Shown: positions 1 to 9,892 of the stretch, in pieces
Numbering within the stretch: position 1 is the stretch's first letter
Layout: the number at the start of each line of letters is the position of its first letter
Source: Methanoregula sp.
GTDB lineage: Archaea > Halobacteriota > Methanomicrobia > Methanomicrobiales > Methanospirillaceae
Assembly: GCA_030651815.1 (NCBI GenBank)
Contig: JAUSBW010000022.1
Coordinates: 1 to 64,000, forward strand
Reading direction: 5' to 3'
DNA length: 64,000 nt
Notes under the pieces: generated by a model
The model's input: the letters and a program-made list of their open reading frames with translations, nothing else
Databases searched by the model: none
Told to the model about the DNA's origin: nothing
Made by a program: the position numbers and the translations under genes

Positions 1-141
1 ACGATCATTACGACAAATCTCTCGTTTTCGGATTGGATCAAAATTTTTCATGACAAGAGCCTGACTGCTGCTATTCTTGACCGGATTACTCACCGTTCTG
101 CCATTATTAACATGAATGGCGTGAGTTTCAGGAGACGATAA
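1..141 (+). CDS. istB: IS21-family helper ATPase (IstB-like), C-terminal end, truncated by window edge
   Basis: Frame 1 reads TIITTNLSFSDWIKIFHDKSLTAAILDRITHRSAIINMNGVSFRRR*, matching the IstB C-terminus pattern (IITSNLPFSEW..LTAALLDRLTH....MNG.S.R). Not in the ORF track because it is partial. Confidence 0.85.
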   Translation, partial: TIITTNLSFSDWIKIFHDKSLTAAILDRITHRSAIINMNGVSFRRR

Positions 142-186
142 GTGGCGTGAGGTTTATCTGTTCCACAGCCTTTTGATTATATAGGG

Positions 187-231
187 TGGATCAATTTCGG
201 ATTGGCGCTCTGGATCAATTTTGAGTTGGCG
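187..231 (+). repeat. Two 21-bp direct repeats, likely IS21-type multiple terminal repeats
   Basis: TGGATCAATTTCGGATTGGCG (187-207) and TGGATCAATTTTGAGTTGGCG (211-231), just downstream of the istB stop. Confidence 0.7.
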
Positions 232-561
232 AAAACAAACCACCCGGATACTGGTTTTGTCTGACGTTTTCCGGACCCCCTGTTCATGCAAATACTCTTG
301 GAGTTTTAGATCAAACAGGGGTCTATTTGCACATAATCGGAGCCCATATTGAAGAGATACAGAAATCAAAGCCCGCAAAATGCCCGGATTAGGGGTTTTT
401 GCGATTGGTGTTAACTCCTTTTTTTGAGGGGGAAGCATCCTTGAATTGCCCAGCATCGCGCATGTGATTTCTGAAATAATGGGTGGTGGGCTTTGTGTGA
501 CGGCAATGGGATTGTGTTTGGACCGGGCGAGTGGCTTGACAGGAGAATAAAATGATTCAGG

Positions 562-664
562 AGCGAAATCAATGCAACTGACGGGTAAATCAATACGCTG
601 GTGTATGAGTTGTATGGGTTGACTGAGAAGGAGATTTCCTGTTGTTGAGGAAAGTGCGAGATGA
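562..664 (+). pseudogene. Remnant of RM-enzyme C-terminal tail (copy G)
   Basis: Reads EINATDG*INTLVYELYGLTEKEIS then, after a frameshift, VVEESAR*; matches EATDAAIDKLVYDLYGLTEEEIAIVEG at the end of the 18492-21497 ORF. Confidence 0.75.
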
Positions 665-724
665 AACAATATATTCATCTGACAGCATACGAAAAGATAG
701 AGAACAAGGAGAGGTTTTTCTTTA

Positions 725-1128
725 ATGACCACTGAATCCGGTGAATGGTTCCGACAGGCGCAGTATGATCTTGGTACTGCCGAATCTCTCGTTTCCGCAG
801 AGCGATATCCCCCGACGATATTTTTCGTCATCTTGCATTAGAAAAAGGCTTAAAAGCATTATACACGGAGAAATACAATGACAATCCGGAAAAGACTCAC
901 AGCCTTATCTATCTCGTTGAACTTATTGAACTGGAACTGCCACAGCCCTATCTGGACTCGCTGTTTGTCATCAATTGTTTGTCATCAATCGTATCGGGGT
1001 GACCGGGCGTTATCCCCAGAACATAAAAAAAGGTTCTTGAACAATATACCAAAGCAAAGACAATAAAAATTATATCTGAAACAAAGGAGATCCTCACATG
1101 GTTGATGCAAAAGTCCTCGAAGCGGTAA
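725..1128 (+). pseudogene. HEPN-domain toxin, degraded by three frameshifts
   Basis: MTTESGEWFRQAQYDLGTAESLVSAERYPP / DDIFRHLALEKGLKALYTEKYNDNPEKTHSLIYLVELIELELPQPYLDSLFVIN / RIGVTGRYPQNIK / KVLEQYTKAKTIKIISETKEILTWLMQKSSKR*. Breaks at a C-tract (~821), a 14-bp tandem duplication (962-989) and an A7 run (~1025). 3' end overlaps the MNT start. Confidence 0.85.
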
Positions 1129-1424
1129 ATTTTTTCAGAGCGCAAATCCGGAATAATGGAATCCGCATCAACAACCTTATCCTGTTTGGTTCATCGAGCA
1201 CTGGCACCGCAACACCCGGAAGTGATATCGATATCGCAATAATCTCTGATGATTTTGTAAACCGGGATATTTTTGATCGGGCTCTCCTGACAAAAGATGC
1301 GGAGATGCATACGGTGAAAAAATTTAAAGTGCCTCTCGATGTGATCACCCTGACCACTGAGGAATATCAGGATAAGAGATCCCTGATTGCGGGGACGCTC
1401 AGGAAAGGGGTTGTTCTTTCCTAA
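1098..1424 (+). CDS. MNT-type nucleotidyltransferase (antitoxin of HEPN/MNT)
   Basis: GSSSTGTATPGSDIDIAI = GSx(n)DxD nucleotidyltransferase motif. Confidence 0.88.
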   Translation: MVDAKVLEAVNFFRAQIRNNGIRINNLILFGSSSTGTATPGSDIDIAIISDDFVNRDIFDRALLTKDAEMHTVKKFKVPLDVITLTTEEYQDKRSLIAGTLRKGVVLS

Positions 1425-1649
1425 CCTTTCGATAGCAGGATCTATTTTTCAGAAAGGTTGCCGAGAGCGGTCCTTTGTTCACGCCGGGCGGGGGGCTGAT
1501 CGTTCAGGGTGAGTACGATCAACAGCGATGAACATTTCCGCGTCGCGGTATGTGAGGAGCGGGCCGGTCTCACTATGATGTAGGGAAATTTTCCCAGACT
1601 GGTTTAAAATGAAACCTGTGGTACAAAATGTAACCAATAAACGCAGACC

Positions 1650-1737
1650 TATCACTGATACTTCTCCTATCATATCACTAATCACTGATACCTACATATC
1701 ACTGATAACTTTATAAACCTATCAGTAAATAATGATA
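1650..1737. promoter_or_regulatory. Palindromic operator array around the TATA box of the AbiEi-like gene
   Basis: TATCACTGATA (perfect 5+1+5 palindrome) at 1650-1660 and 1697-1707, AATCACTGATA at 1680-1690, plus TATCAGTA...ATGATAG at 1720-1737; TTTATAAA at about 1710. Confidence 0.7.
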
Positions 1738-2766
1738 GATCATATGATGATGCTCTCATCTTATGATCCTAAAATGATTGCATTGCTCCGCACAGAGCTG
1801 GGATTTGGCGAGAACGCGGTAATAAAACAGGAAAGTACGCTCAGCGACAACTACCCGTTGCAGTTTGACCTGATAATCGTTGATGGCACCAGAACGTTCA
1901 TCGTCGAAATCAAACGGGTCGTAAGGCTTGCAGAACTCTCGCATGTCGGATTGTTGAAACTGCTCCTGAATGTCGATAACGTGAGCACCGACAATACCGA
2001 ATTCGTCATCGTCGGAAAACGGATCACAAAGGAGGCCGTAGAAGCCGCAGAAAAGACCGGCATGCGGCTCATCAGGCTGCCCTCTGAGATGAATGTTGCA
2101 GAGGCTTCTCACGAAAAGCCCGGTGCAGTCTCAGTGAAACTCACGTCCCCCAAATCCTGGCGGGTCATCTCGTATCTCCTAAAGATGAACGAGACCTCTA
2201 TCCGGAAGCTCGCATTCGAATCCAGGGTCTCGTACGGCTGGACCCATGCAACCGTACGGGCTCTCACTGACAAAGGGATCGCTTCACACACCGGTGGCTA
2301 TGTAAAGATCAGCGATATCAACAAACTCCTCAACGGCGTCGCATGGGAGCGCCCGTTCGAGCGGCTCTTTGCTTATGAGATCCGGATCGCCGCTGACAGT
2401 CCTGTTGCGCTCGCACAGGAAATATGCCTTGTCTGTGAAGAGCAGCGTATCCTGTGTGCGTTCACCAGTTTCACAGCTGGCGAAATATACACCGGCTACA
2501 GCGCCCGGCACGATTCAGTGTACCTGTATCTGGAGAAAAAAGATATTGCGGCACTTGCCGGAATGTTCGATGTCCGGACAGATGGGGGAATTGCCGTGCG
2601 GATCTATGCACCGGACCGGGATATATTCTCTGATCGCTCAAAGGTATCGTCCGTCAACGGCGTCTGGCTGGTCTCGCCAACCCAGGCACTTCTCGACTGC
2701 GCTGGCCTCGGATACGCGGGCCGCGACCTCACGCAAAAACTGGTGGAGATCTATGGTGGATTATAA
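1732..2766 (+). CDS. AbiEi-like winged-helix antitoxin with apparent N-terminal PD-(D/E)XK-like domain
   Basis: 344 aa; N-terminal FDLIIVDGTRTFIVEIKR (D...ExK), central HTH (TSIRKLAFESRVSYGWTHATVRALTDKGI), C-terminal SPTQALLDCAG typical of AbiEi; overlaps a downstream nucleotidyltransferase gene. Confidence 0.65.
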   Translation: MIDHMMMLSSYDPKMIALLRTELGFGENAVIKQESTLSDNYPLQFDLIIVDGTRTFIVEIKRVVRLAELSHVGLLKLLLNVDNVSTDNTEFVIVGKRITKEAVEAAEKTGMRLIRLPSEMNVAEASHEKPGAVSVKLTSPKSWRVISYLLKMNETSIRKLAFESRVSYGWTHATVRALTDKGIASHTGGYVKISDINKLLNGVAWERPFERLFAYEIRIAADSPVALAQEICLVCEEQRILCAFTSFTAGEIYTGYSARHDSVYLYLEKKDIAALAGMFDVRTDGGIAVRIYAPDRDIFSDRSKVSSVNGVWLVSPTQALLDCAGLGYAGRDLTQKLVEIYGGL

Positions 2767-3505
2767 AGCGGCACGCACGGTCATCGATGTGTCACGGGAC
2801 GAGCTAATCGAGATATTCCGGTGGGTGCAGGCAAGGGGCGAAGATGAGCGATATCCTCTCACCATCCTCATCGGTGGATGGGCGGTTTATAGTTACAATC
2901 CCTGGTATGGATCGGTGGATATCGATCTCATCACCAACAACAGGGCCCGACAGCACCTCATGAAGTACCTGCGGGACGAGCGCGATTTTGTTCACAAGCG
3001 GCACCCGATGATCCCAAATACGGTTGTGAAACATATTCCGGAAGGTGAGATCCTGATCGATTTCGGGTCGCGAGAGGATGTCTGTCGGTTTGAGGGGAGA
3101 ACTGAGGAGTGCCCGTTCTCCCTGCTTGATGGCCGTACTAAGGTACGGGAGATCCGCGCCGGTTCTCCAGTCGTGGTGCCGGAACGGACGTTACTCCTGA
3201 TATTCAAGATGAAAGCGGCATGGGACCGATCGGCAAGGATTCGGGGCGGCACTTCGTATGATGAGGGATGGGAGCAGGGCAAGCTGCGCAAGGATCGTGC
3301 CGATATTCTGGCCCTCCTGGACCCGGCTGCTGGTGGCACAGAAATCGATATCAAATATTTTGGGGAGCAACTCGTCAGGTTTTCGTTTCTTTCAGAGATA
3401 TTGCAAGAGATCCTTCTTGACAGGGATGCCATAGCAATGTACCGCCGGATGGATCAGGCGCAGGCCCGTGATGTTGTTGACAGGCTGCTCCTGCTTGTTG
3501 GATAA
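2753..3505 (+). CDS. AbiEii-like nucleotidyltransferase (type IV TA toxin-like)
   Basis: GGWAVYSYNPWYGSVDIDLI motif; ATG at 2753 overlaps the previous gene by 14 bp. ORF-track start 2369 lies inside the upstream gene in another frame. Confidence 0.7.
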   Translation: MVDYKAARTVIDVSRDELIEIFRWVQARGEDERYPLTILIGGWAVYSYNPWYGSVDIDLITNNRARQHLMKYLRDERDFVHKRHPMIPNTVVKHIPEGEILIDFGSREDVCRFEGRTEECPFSLLDGRTKVREIRAGSPVVVPERTLLLIFKMKAAWDRSARIRGGTSYDEGWEQGKLRKDRADILALLDPAAGGTEIDIKYFGEQLVRFSFLSEILQEILLDRDAIAMYRRMDQAQARDVVDRLLLLVG

Positions 3506-3568
3506 CTACGGCTGAATTATCTATCCCTTTTTTGTCTGTAATAAAAATTGAGCCAGTGATGTGTCGGA

Positions 3569-4222
3569 ATGTTTAAGTTTTTTTCAACACTTGCTGGTGA
3601 AGTGATGATTGTATCATCGTGGCGCAATGATTACCCACTGCCCATAACTCCTGATGCATTTGTATTCCTGACAAACAAGAAGGCCCCGCTCGGATATGCA
3701 GGGTTGGCAAAGCAGCTTCCTGTCATCGCAAAGAGAGCGGGAATAACAAAGCACATCACCCCGCATATCTTCCGGCACACCCGGGCAACCCTCCTTATCC
3801 GGCAGGGATACGGTGAGGCCATTGTGAAGAAATTGCTTTGGGGGAATCTCAATAGCAAAATGTTTTCAACGTGCCTTCACCTGGTCGACTCCGATGTGGA
3901 ACGGGTAATAGCTGAGAAGGCCGGGAGCATTACCAAAGAGGAGAGATCAAAAACTCTCAAAGCCTGTCAATGCCCCCGGTGTTTCACGGTCAACGGTCAG
4001 ACTCGTGGATTTTTTTTGATGCGTGCGGATGTGAACTCTCTGAAAGAAGCAGCGAATAAAGTTATGCAGGCAAAGACGCGAGGGAGGACTCCAGCCGGAG
4101 TTTCAGGCAATAATGGACCGGGTCAGAGGAGAACTGTTGCAGATGCAGAATGCCCAAAAACGTTGATTATTGGGGTAATACCCCCGGAAAACTGCTCTAT
4201 TTTTCAGGCCCCCGGAAAATGA
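3569..4222 (+). pseudogene. Tyrosine recombinase/integrase, N-truncated and frameshifted
   Basis: HITPHIFRHTRATLLIRQGYGEAIVKKLLWGNLNSKMFSTCLHL (H-x-x-R box); C-terminal zinc-ribbon CQCPRC..DACGCELSERSSE is only recovered by shifting frame at the T8 run near 4010. Confidence 0.75.
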
Positions 4223-4895
4223 CCCTCATATTCGCGTTCTGACAGCGTTTTTGGGGTCCGATGGCATAAACCAGGTGGCAAAACCAAACATGATTTAAAG
4301 GACCTTGGCGGTCTTCAAATAAAGCACAATCCTGCCGTATTTTGGCAAACAGAGCGACATTCAGGCACAATTTTTTACACCCTGAAATCGGACGGTTTTA
4401 CGGGCTTTTCCGGAATTGGGTATGGCAAACGGAGCCCAAATTGAGCGTATTTCCCTCCATCCCAACAATACCCGGATCAGACGGTTCTCCGCTGACAACA
4501 AGTAAACAAAAACGAAAAGCAAAAGAGTGAAACAGGGATGAAATCTCACCCCCGGATCAATCCCAGTCCACAACCCGGACGAACTAATAACTCCGACAAT
4601 CTGCTGCGCTGTCACCGTGTCCACAACCCGCACTATCATCACAAAAAAGATCCAGAACACTTTCTTCACCTGCTCATTCTTCCCGAACGCCTCAATCGAA
4701 GAATCCACGTCAGCATGCAGCCCATGTTGGATCAGCTTCGGCAAAAACACAAACAAAGGAAGGAACAAGACATCTGAACAGCCTGTCAGGGAAAAAATCC
4801 CCGATAGCGCACGAGTCAATACCGGGTGCCTTTGCACCATTCACTGCATTGCCAGGCGCGATATGGACTGTTCCCGGGCAAAGGCGAGCCGCTGT

Positions 4896-5558
4896 TCAGG
4901 GAATCTTTGCATATGCCTTTTGGGCCAGATCGACCAGCATTGCAATATCGGGCGATGGCCCCGTCATTCTGAATACTTCAAACGTGTTTCCTTTTGAAAA
5001 TATAATCTCTGCAACATCGTTTTTCGAGACTGCCTGAACCTCATTCTCATTCATACCGGCAAATACCGGGTTGGCCTGAGTGGGTTTGATGAGAATCTGT
5101 GCGCTGGCCTTTCCGGAAAATGCCCGGGCATTATTCCCTAAATCCTGTACCGGGAGATCAGTATACGTAAGGTCACTGTCGGATCGTCCCTGCTGCTCTG
5201 CAAGGGCGATCACGTCTTTAATGGTGCGTTCCGGGTAGATGGCGATGCTCTGAACGATCCCGATCTCCCCCCACCCGCCTTGTGCGGGGCTGGTACACCG
5301 GACTACATATCCATCCTGCCAGCCAAGATCCAGAGCGAGTTTACTTACATCGGCGGGGGTCTTCGCTCGGCTTTCTACTATAGTAAATCCCTGTGGCACT
5401 TCAGATTGTGTGAAGGCAATCTGTGCAGGATTCGCAACAGGTACAGACACTGTGATGTTTGTAACAGGTACCTGTGAAGATAGATTCTGCGTACATCCTG
5501 CACAAAAAACTGCAGCACAGATTACCAAAGAAAAGAGTAGCTTGCGGGATAGGTGCAT
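4896..5558 (-). CDS. Predicted lipoprotein
   Basis: Signal sequence with lipobox MHLSRKLLFSLVICAAVFCAGCTQN. Confidence 0.7.
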   Translation of the reverse strand: MHLSRKLLFSLVICAAVFCAGCTQNLSSQVPVTNITVSVPVANPAQIAFTQSEVPQGFTIVESRAKTPADVSKLALDLGWQDGYVVRCTSPAQGGWGEIGIVQSIAIYPERTIKDVIALAEQQGRSDSDLTYTDLPVQDLGNNARAFSGKASAQILIKPTQANPVFAGMNENEVQAVSKNDVAEIIFSKGNTFEVFRMTGPSPDIAMLVDLAQKAYAKIP

Positions 5559-5635
5559 TGTTATGAATCACCGTAACCGGAATAAAAAATATTGGAAATG
5601 TATCTGCAACCCGGCCTGGTTTTTCCCCATGAGAA

Positions 5636-5893
5636 TTATTTCTGTTCAGTTTCTGATCCTTTTATGCAATAGTAGGCTTTCTTCAAGCCGAGTATCTTTG
5701 TTACCGGGCAACCCGGGCAGATACATCCTTTCTTCTCAAACATGCAGTCAGCACTTTTTCCTGTCACACAAAACAGCAGCTCATTGCCAGCTCGCATGCA
5801 CTCGGTGTAGGAAGGGCAGGGTTCGCAGATACACTTCTTCTTATTTTCTTCAATGATTTTTTTCTGATCCTCGTTCATCACGCTCATCCCCAT
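5636..5893 (-). CDS. Cys-rich DUF2769-like protein
   Basis: CICEPCPSYTEC...LLFCVTGKS...GCICPGCPV...YYCIKG pattern. Confidence 0.7.
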   Translation of the reverse strand: MGMSVMNEDQKKIIEENKKKCICEPCPSYTECMRAGNELLFCVTGKSADCMFEKKGCICPGCPVTKILGLKKAYYCIKGSETEQK

Positions 5894-5976
5894 CTATCGA
5901 TCGGCAGGTTCCCGCGGGAACGAGTGCGGGAGAACAGACCAATAGATAGATAATCACGACAAAGGATTATTAATTC

Positions 5977-6708
5977 ATGCCTGCGCCACTTGTCGGAAGG
6001 AAGTTGGGTCTCAATATCATTCCCGTCCCGGACCGGAATACGTGCCGACAGATCAAAGTTCTGGGACTTTCGGGTTCGAGCCGACAGGCACCAGGGATGA
6101 GCAAATCGGAACGTCTTCTTCTGCGGGCTCTTGACCTGTACAAAGGAAATGGGTGCGGGACCAGTTTTGTGCGACTCAAAGATCTCGTTATCCATGACTG
6201 TGAAGGGAACTACTCCGAGAACCCGGACTACTGCACCTATCCCTGCCAGAGCTCGCTGAAGTATGACGATGACCAGATGCAGGACGTATATGATGCTGTG
6301 CTTGCCTGCGATATCCTGATCCTTGCAACCCCGATACGCTGGAATAACCACTCCGCTCTGGTGCAGAAATTTGTGGAGCGGATGAACTGCATTGAGAACC
6401 AGTATTCATGGTTTGGCAACCGCCTGATCAACAATAAGGTTGCAACCCTCATCATCATCGGACATGTGGACGGAATCCAGCATGTGGCAGGCAATCTCTT
6501 AAACTTTGTATCGTGGCTCGGCTTTCACATCCCTGAAGTCGCGATTGCATCATGGGCAGGAGAGAATGATGAGGACACCACAAAGGACTGGGCGTTAATC
6601 GAGAACAACAAATACACACAAGAGGACCTGCACAACATGGTCAACAGCGCGCTCCGACTTGCCTGCACTCTCAAGAGTCACACCGCCGAAGATACCGGGG
6701 GGGCATGA
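5977..6708 (+). CDS. NADPH-dependent FMN reductase / flavodoxin-fold flavoprotein
   Basis: KVLGLSGSSRQ...SKSERLL; DYCTYPCQSSLKYDDDQMQDVYDAVLACDILILATPIRWNNHSALVQKFVERM. Confidence 0.8.
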   Translation: MPAPLVGRKLGLNIIPVPDRNTCRQIKVLGLSGSSRQAPGMSKSERLLLRALDLYKGNGCGTSFVRLKDLVIHDCEGNYSENPDYCTYPCQSSLKYDDDQMQDVYDAVLACDILILATPIRWNNHSALVQKFVERMNCIENQYSWFGNRLINNKVATLIIIGHVDGIQHVAGNLLNFVSWLGFHIPEVAIASWAGENDEDTTKDWALIENNKYTQEDLHNMVNSALRLACTLKSHTAEDTGGA

Positions 6709-6790
6709 CGGGGAATAAAGTAACCATAAATACCATTGGTTTTTAAAACTGTAACCTAACGTAAAAAAGCAAAGAGGCACAGGTACAGAA

Positions 6791-7774
6791 ATGTTTCCCC
6801 AGAGACGGATGAGAAGAACACGAACACGGCATATCCAGCCGCTCCTGCGCGAGATCACTCTGACAAAAAATGATCTCATAGCACCCATTTTTGTGGACGA
6901 GACGATCAGTTCCCCCCGTCCGATCGACTCAATGCCCGGCCAGTTCCGCTACCCTATCAACGGGGTTGCCGCGATTGCCGCAGAAATCTGGAAACTGGGA
7001 TTACGCGCCGTGCTGATCTTTGGTATTCCCAAAGAAAAAGATCCGGAAGCGTGCTCATCGTTCCATGCCGAAGGTGTGGTTCAAAAGGCGGTCCGCAGGA
7101 TAAAAGCAGAGGTACCGGAGATGGTTGTCATCACCGATGTCTGTGCCTGCGAATATACCGATCACGGACACTGCGGCATAGTTGGGGAAGGCCGGAACGG
7201 ACCTGACCTGTTAAACGATCCCTCGCTCGAGCTGATGAACAGGATCGCAATCAGCCATGCAGAAAGCGGGGCAGATATTGTTGCTCCTTCGTGCATGCTT
7301 GACGGAATGGTCGGTTCCTTACGTGCAGCGCTTGACGATGCAGGGTATGAAGAGGTGCTGATCATGTCCTACTCTACCAAGTTTGCTTCCGCACTCTACG
7401 GGCCGTTCCGTGAGGCAGCAGATTCAGGGTTCTCGTTTGGCGACCGCACCAGCTACCAGATCCATTGCGGCAACAGCCGGGAAGCAATCATCGAATCCCA
7501 GATGGATGTGGATGAGGGCGCAGACATCCTCATGGTAAAACCCGCGGGGTTCTATCTCGATATACTTGCCGCTGTGGCCGAACTCGGACTGCCGGTTGCC
7601 GCGTACCAGGTCAGCGGTGAATACTCGATGATCAAATGCGCAGCTGAGCGCGGATGGTTAAAGGAGAAAGAGACCGTGCTTGAGAGCCTGACCTGTATCA
7701 AGCGTGCGGGAGCAGACCTCATCATTACCTATTTTGCGGCAGATGTTGCCGGGTGGCTCGATGAAAAACAGTAA
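6791..7774 (+). CDS. hemB: Delta-aminolevulinic acid dehydratase (porphobilinogen synthase)
   Basis: 327 aa; [49 protein letters not shown]. Confidence 0.97.
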   Translation: MFPQRRMRRTRTRHIQPLLREITLTKNDLIAPIFVDETISSPRPIDSMPGQFRYPINGVAAIAAEIWKLGLRAVLIFGIPKEKDPEACSSFHAEGVVQKAVRRIKAEVPEMVVITDVCACEYTDHGHCGIVGEGRNGPDLLNDPSLELMNRIAISHAESGADIVAPSCMLDGMVGSLRAALDDAGYEEVLIMSYSTKFASALYGPFREAADSGFSFGDRTSYQIHCGNSREAIIESQMDVDEGADILMVKPAGFYLDILAAVAELGLPVAAYQVSGEYSMIKCAAERGWLKEKETVLESLTCIKRAGADLIITYFAADVAGWLDEKQ

Positions 7775-9011
7775 AAGCAGTGACTTGTTCGATATTGCAA
7801 AGACCCTGATGCCCGGCGGCGTCAGCAGCCCGGTGAGGGCGATCAAACCATACCCGTTTTACACAGCCCATGCAAGAGGCTCGCACCTGACCACAGTTGA
7901 TGGAGCCTCGCTGCTCGATTGCTGCATGGCGTACGGCCCGCTCATTCTAGGACATGCCTCCCCGCAGGTACGGCAAGCGGTTGAAGCACAGCTGGATCAC
8001 GGCTGGCTGTACGGTACACCCTCGCCGCTTGAACCCGAGTTTGCGAAAATGATCACCGGGGATCACCCGGGCATGGACATGGTACGGTTTGTATCGAGCG
8101 GTTCAGAAGCAACCATGGCCGCTATCCGGCTCGCACGCGGGTTCACAGGCAAACGAGATATCGTGAAGATCGAGGGCGGATTTCACGGAGCACATGATGC
8201 CGTGCTCGTAAAGGCAGGGTCCGGCGCAACCACCATGGGAGTTCCGGATTCTGCCGGTGTACTTGCCGATCTCGTGAAGCACACCCGGCAGATCGCCTAT
8301 AATGATCCAGAAGCGTTAGAAGCCCTGCTAACTGCTCATACCGATGTCGCGGCACTCATCATCGAGCCGGTTCTCGGCAACATCGGGCCTGTCCTGCCGG
8401 AAAATAATTATCTACGGGATGTCCGTAAGATCACAAAGGCACACGATGTGCTCTTGATCTTCGATGAAGTGATCACCGGTTACCGGCTCGGCATTGGCGG
8501 GGCGCAGGTGATGTATGGCATCAGGCCGGATCTCACTACGCTGGGCAAAATCGTCGGTGGTGGACTTCCCATAGGTGCGTTTGGCGGGCGACAGGAGATC
8601 ATGCAGCTCATTGCCCCGCAGGGCCCGGTATACCAGGCAGGAACATTTTCAGGAAATCCGCTCTCGCTCACTGCCGGAATCGCCACGCTCCGGTACCTGC
8701 ACGCACATCGTACGCTTTACAACGATCTCGCCGAACAGACACGTGCGCTTGAAGAGTCGCTGATCCCGCAGGAAAACGGTTCGTTTGTCCGGCTCGGCTC
8801 GATGTTCAAATATTTCTTCCGCAATAAACCCCCGAAAAATTACCGCGAGGTTAAGGAATGTGATACCGGTGCATTCGGCAGGTTCTGGAAACGCATGCTC
8901 GATTGCGGCATCTTCCTTCCCCCATCCCAGTTTGAGACCAACTTTATTTCATCCGCGCACAGCGATCAGGACCTCACCACTCTTTCACAGGCGTACACAC
9001 AATGTCGATAA
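7761..9011 (+). CDS. hemL: Glutamate-1-semialdehyde 2,1-aminomutase
   Basis: [56 protein letters not shown] at 7761 preferred over 7704. Confidence 0.96.
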   Translation: MKNSKSSDLFDIAKTLMPGGVSSPVRAIKPYPFYTAHARGSHLTTVDGASLLDCCMAYGPLILGHASPQVRQAVEAQLDHGWLYGTPSPLEPEFAKMITGDHPGMDMVRFVSSGSEATMAAIRLARGFTGKRDIVKIEGGFHGAHDAVLVKAGSGATTMGVPDSAGVLADLVKHTRQIAYNDPEALEALLTAHTDVAALIIEPVLGNIGPVLPENNYLRDVRKITKAHDVLLIFDEVITGYRLGIGGAQVMYGIRPDLTTLGKIVGGGLPIGAFGGRQEIMQLIAPQGPVYQAGTFSGNPLSLTAGIATLRYLHAHRTLYNDLAEQTRALEESLIPQENGSFVRLGSMFKYFFRNKPPKNYREVKECDTGAFGRFWKRMLDCGIFLPPSQFETNFISSAHSDQDLTTLSQAYTQCR

Positions 9012-9892
9012 CGATCGGAACCCGTGGCAGCAAACTGGCGCTTGCACAGACTGAAACGGTCATAAAAAAATTATCCTCGCTCGGCATCCAGTGCCAGAAG
9101 ACCATCATCAGCACGCAGGGTGACATTACACAGAGCGTGCCGCTCCACGCAATTGGCGGGCAGGGTGTGTTTGTCCGGGCGCTGGATGACGCGATCCTTG
9201 CCGGGGAGATCGACTGTGCAGTGCACAGCATGAAAGATATTCCTGCTTTCCGTCCTCACGGGCTTTTTACTGCCGCGGTGCTCAAACGTGATTCACCTGC
9301 CGATTATATCGCCCATAACGGCCCGCTTGACAAGGTTAAGTGCATCGGCACATCGAGCACCCGCCGGCGTGCCCAGCTGCTCCGCCATGACCCGGATATC
9401 CGGATTAAGGATCTACGGGGCAATGTCGACACACGTATCCGGAAGATGTGTGACGGGGAATACGATGCGATTATACTTGCAGAGGCCGGGCTTACAAGGC
9501 TGGGTATCCGGATTGCAGGCGAGCGGTTCCCCCCGGAAAAATTTGTCCCGTCACCGAACCAGGGTACAATCGCGGTCGTGAGCCGGTCGGATCCATCGCT
9601 GATGGAGGTGTTATCAGCGCTCGATCACCCGCAGACACGGACCGATGTACTGATAGAACGGGCGGTGATGGAACAACTCGGCGGGGGTTGCTATACTCCG
9701 CTCGGGATCTACTGCCGGGCCGGTCATCTGATCGCTGAAGTGCTGTCGCTGGACGGCAGGCGAACGGAACGGATCGAGACGGACGTAAAGACTATGGAAG
9801 AGGCACGGGAACAGGGCAGGCTGCTTAAAGGCCGGGCACAGGATTTGATTGATGAATCTTTTAAACAACTGGGGATCAGCAATGAAGGGTAA
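9002..9892 (+). CDS. hemC: Hydroxymethylbilane synthase (porphobilinogen deaminase)
   Basis: [47 protein letters not shown]. Confidence 0.97.
   Translation: MSITIGTRGSKLALAQTETVIKKLSSLGIQCQKTIISTQGDITQSVPLHAIGGQGVFVRALDDAILAGEIDCAVHSMKDIPAFRPHGLFTAAVLKRDSPADYIAHNGPLDKVKCIGTSSTRRRAQLLRHDPDIRIKDLRGNVDTRIRKMCDGEYDAIILAEAGLTRLGIRIAGERFPPEKFVPSPNQGTIAVVSRSDPSLMEVLSALDHPQTRTDVLIERAVMEQLGGGCYTPLGIYCRAGHLIAEVLSLDGRRTERIETDVKTMEEAREQGRLLKGRAQDLIDESFKQLGISNEG

Noticed and set aside
154-831. 225-aa ORF on the minus strand
   Set aside because: Runs antisense through the IS21 repeats, the tail remnant and the HEPN pseudogene; no domain-like sequence.
2369-2752. Upstream extension of the AbiEii-like ORF
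   Set aside because: Lies in another frame inside the clearly coding AbiEi-like gene; ATG 2753 gives a normal overlapping start.
4361-4840. 159-aa minus-strand membrane-like ORF
   Set aside because: Hydrophobic stretch around VDTVTAQQIVGVI looks like a possible gene remnant, but no clear family or start could be supported.
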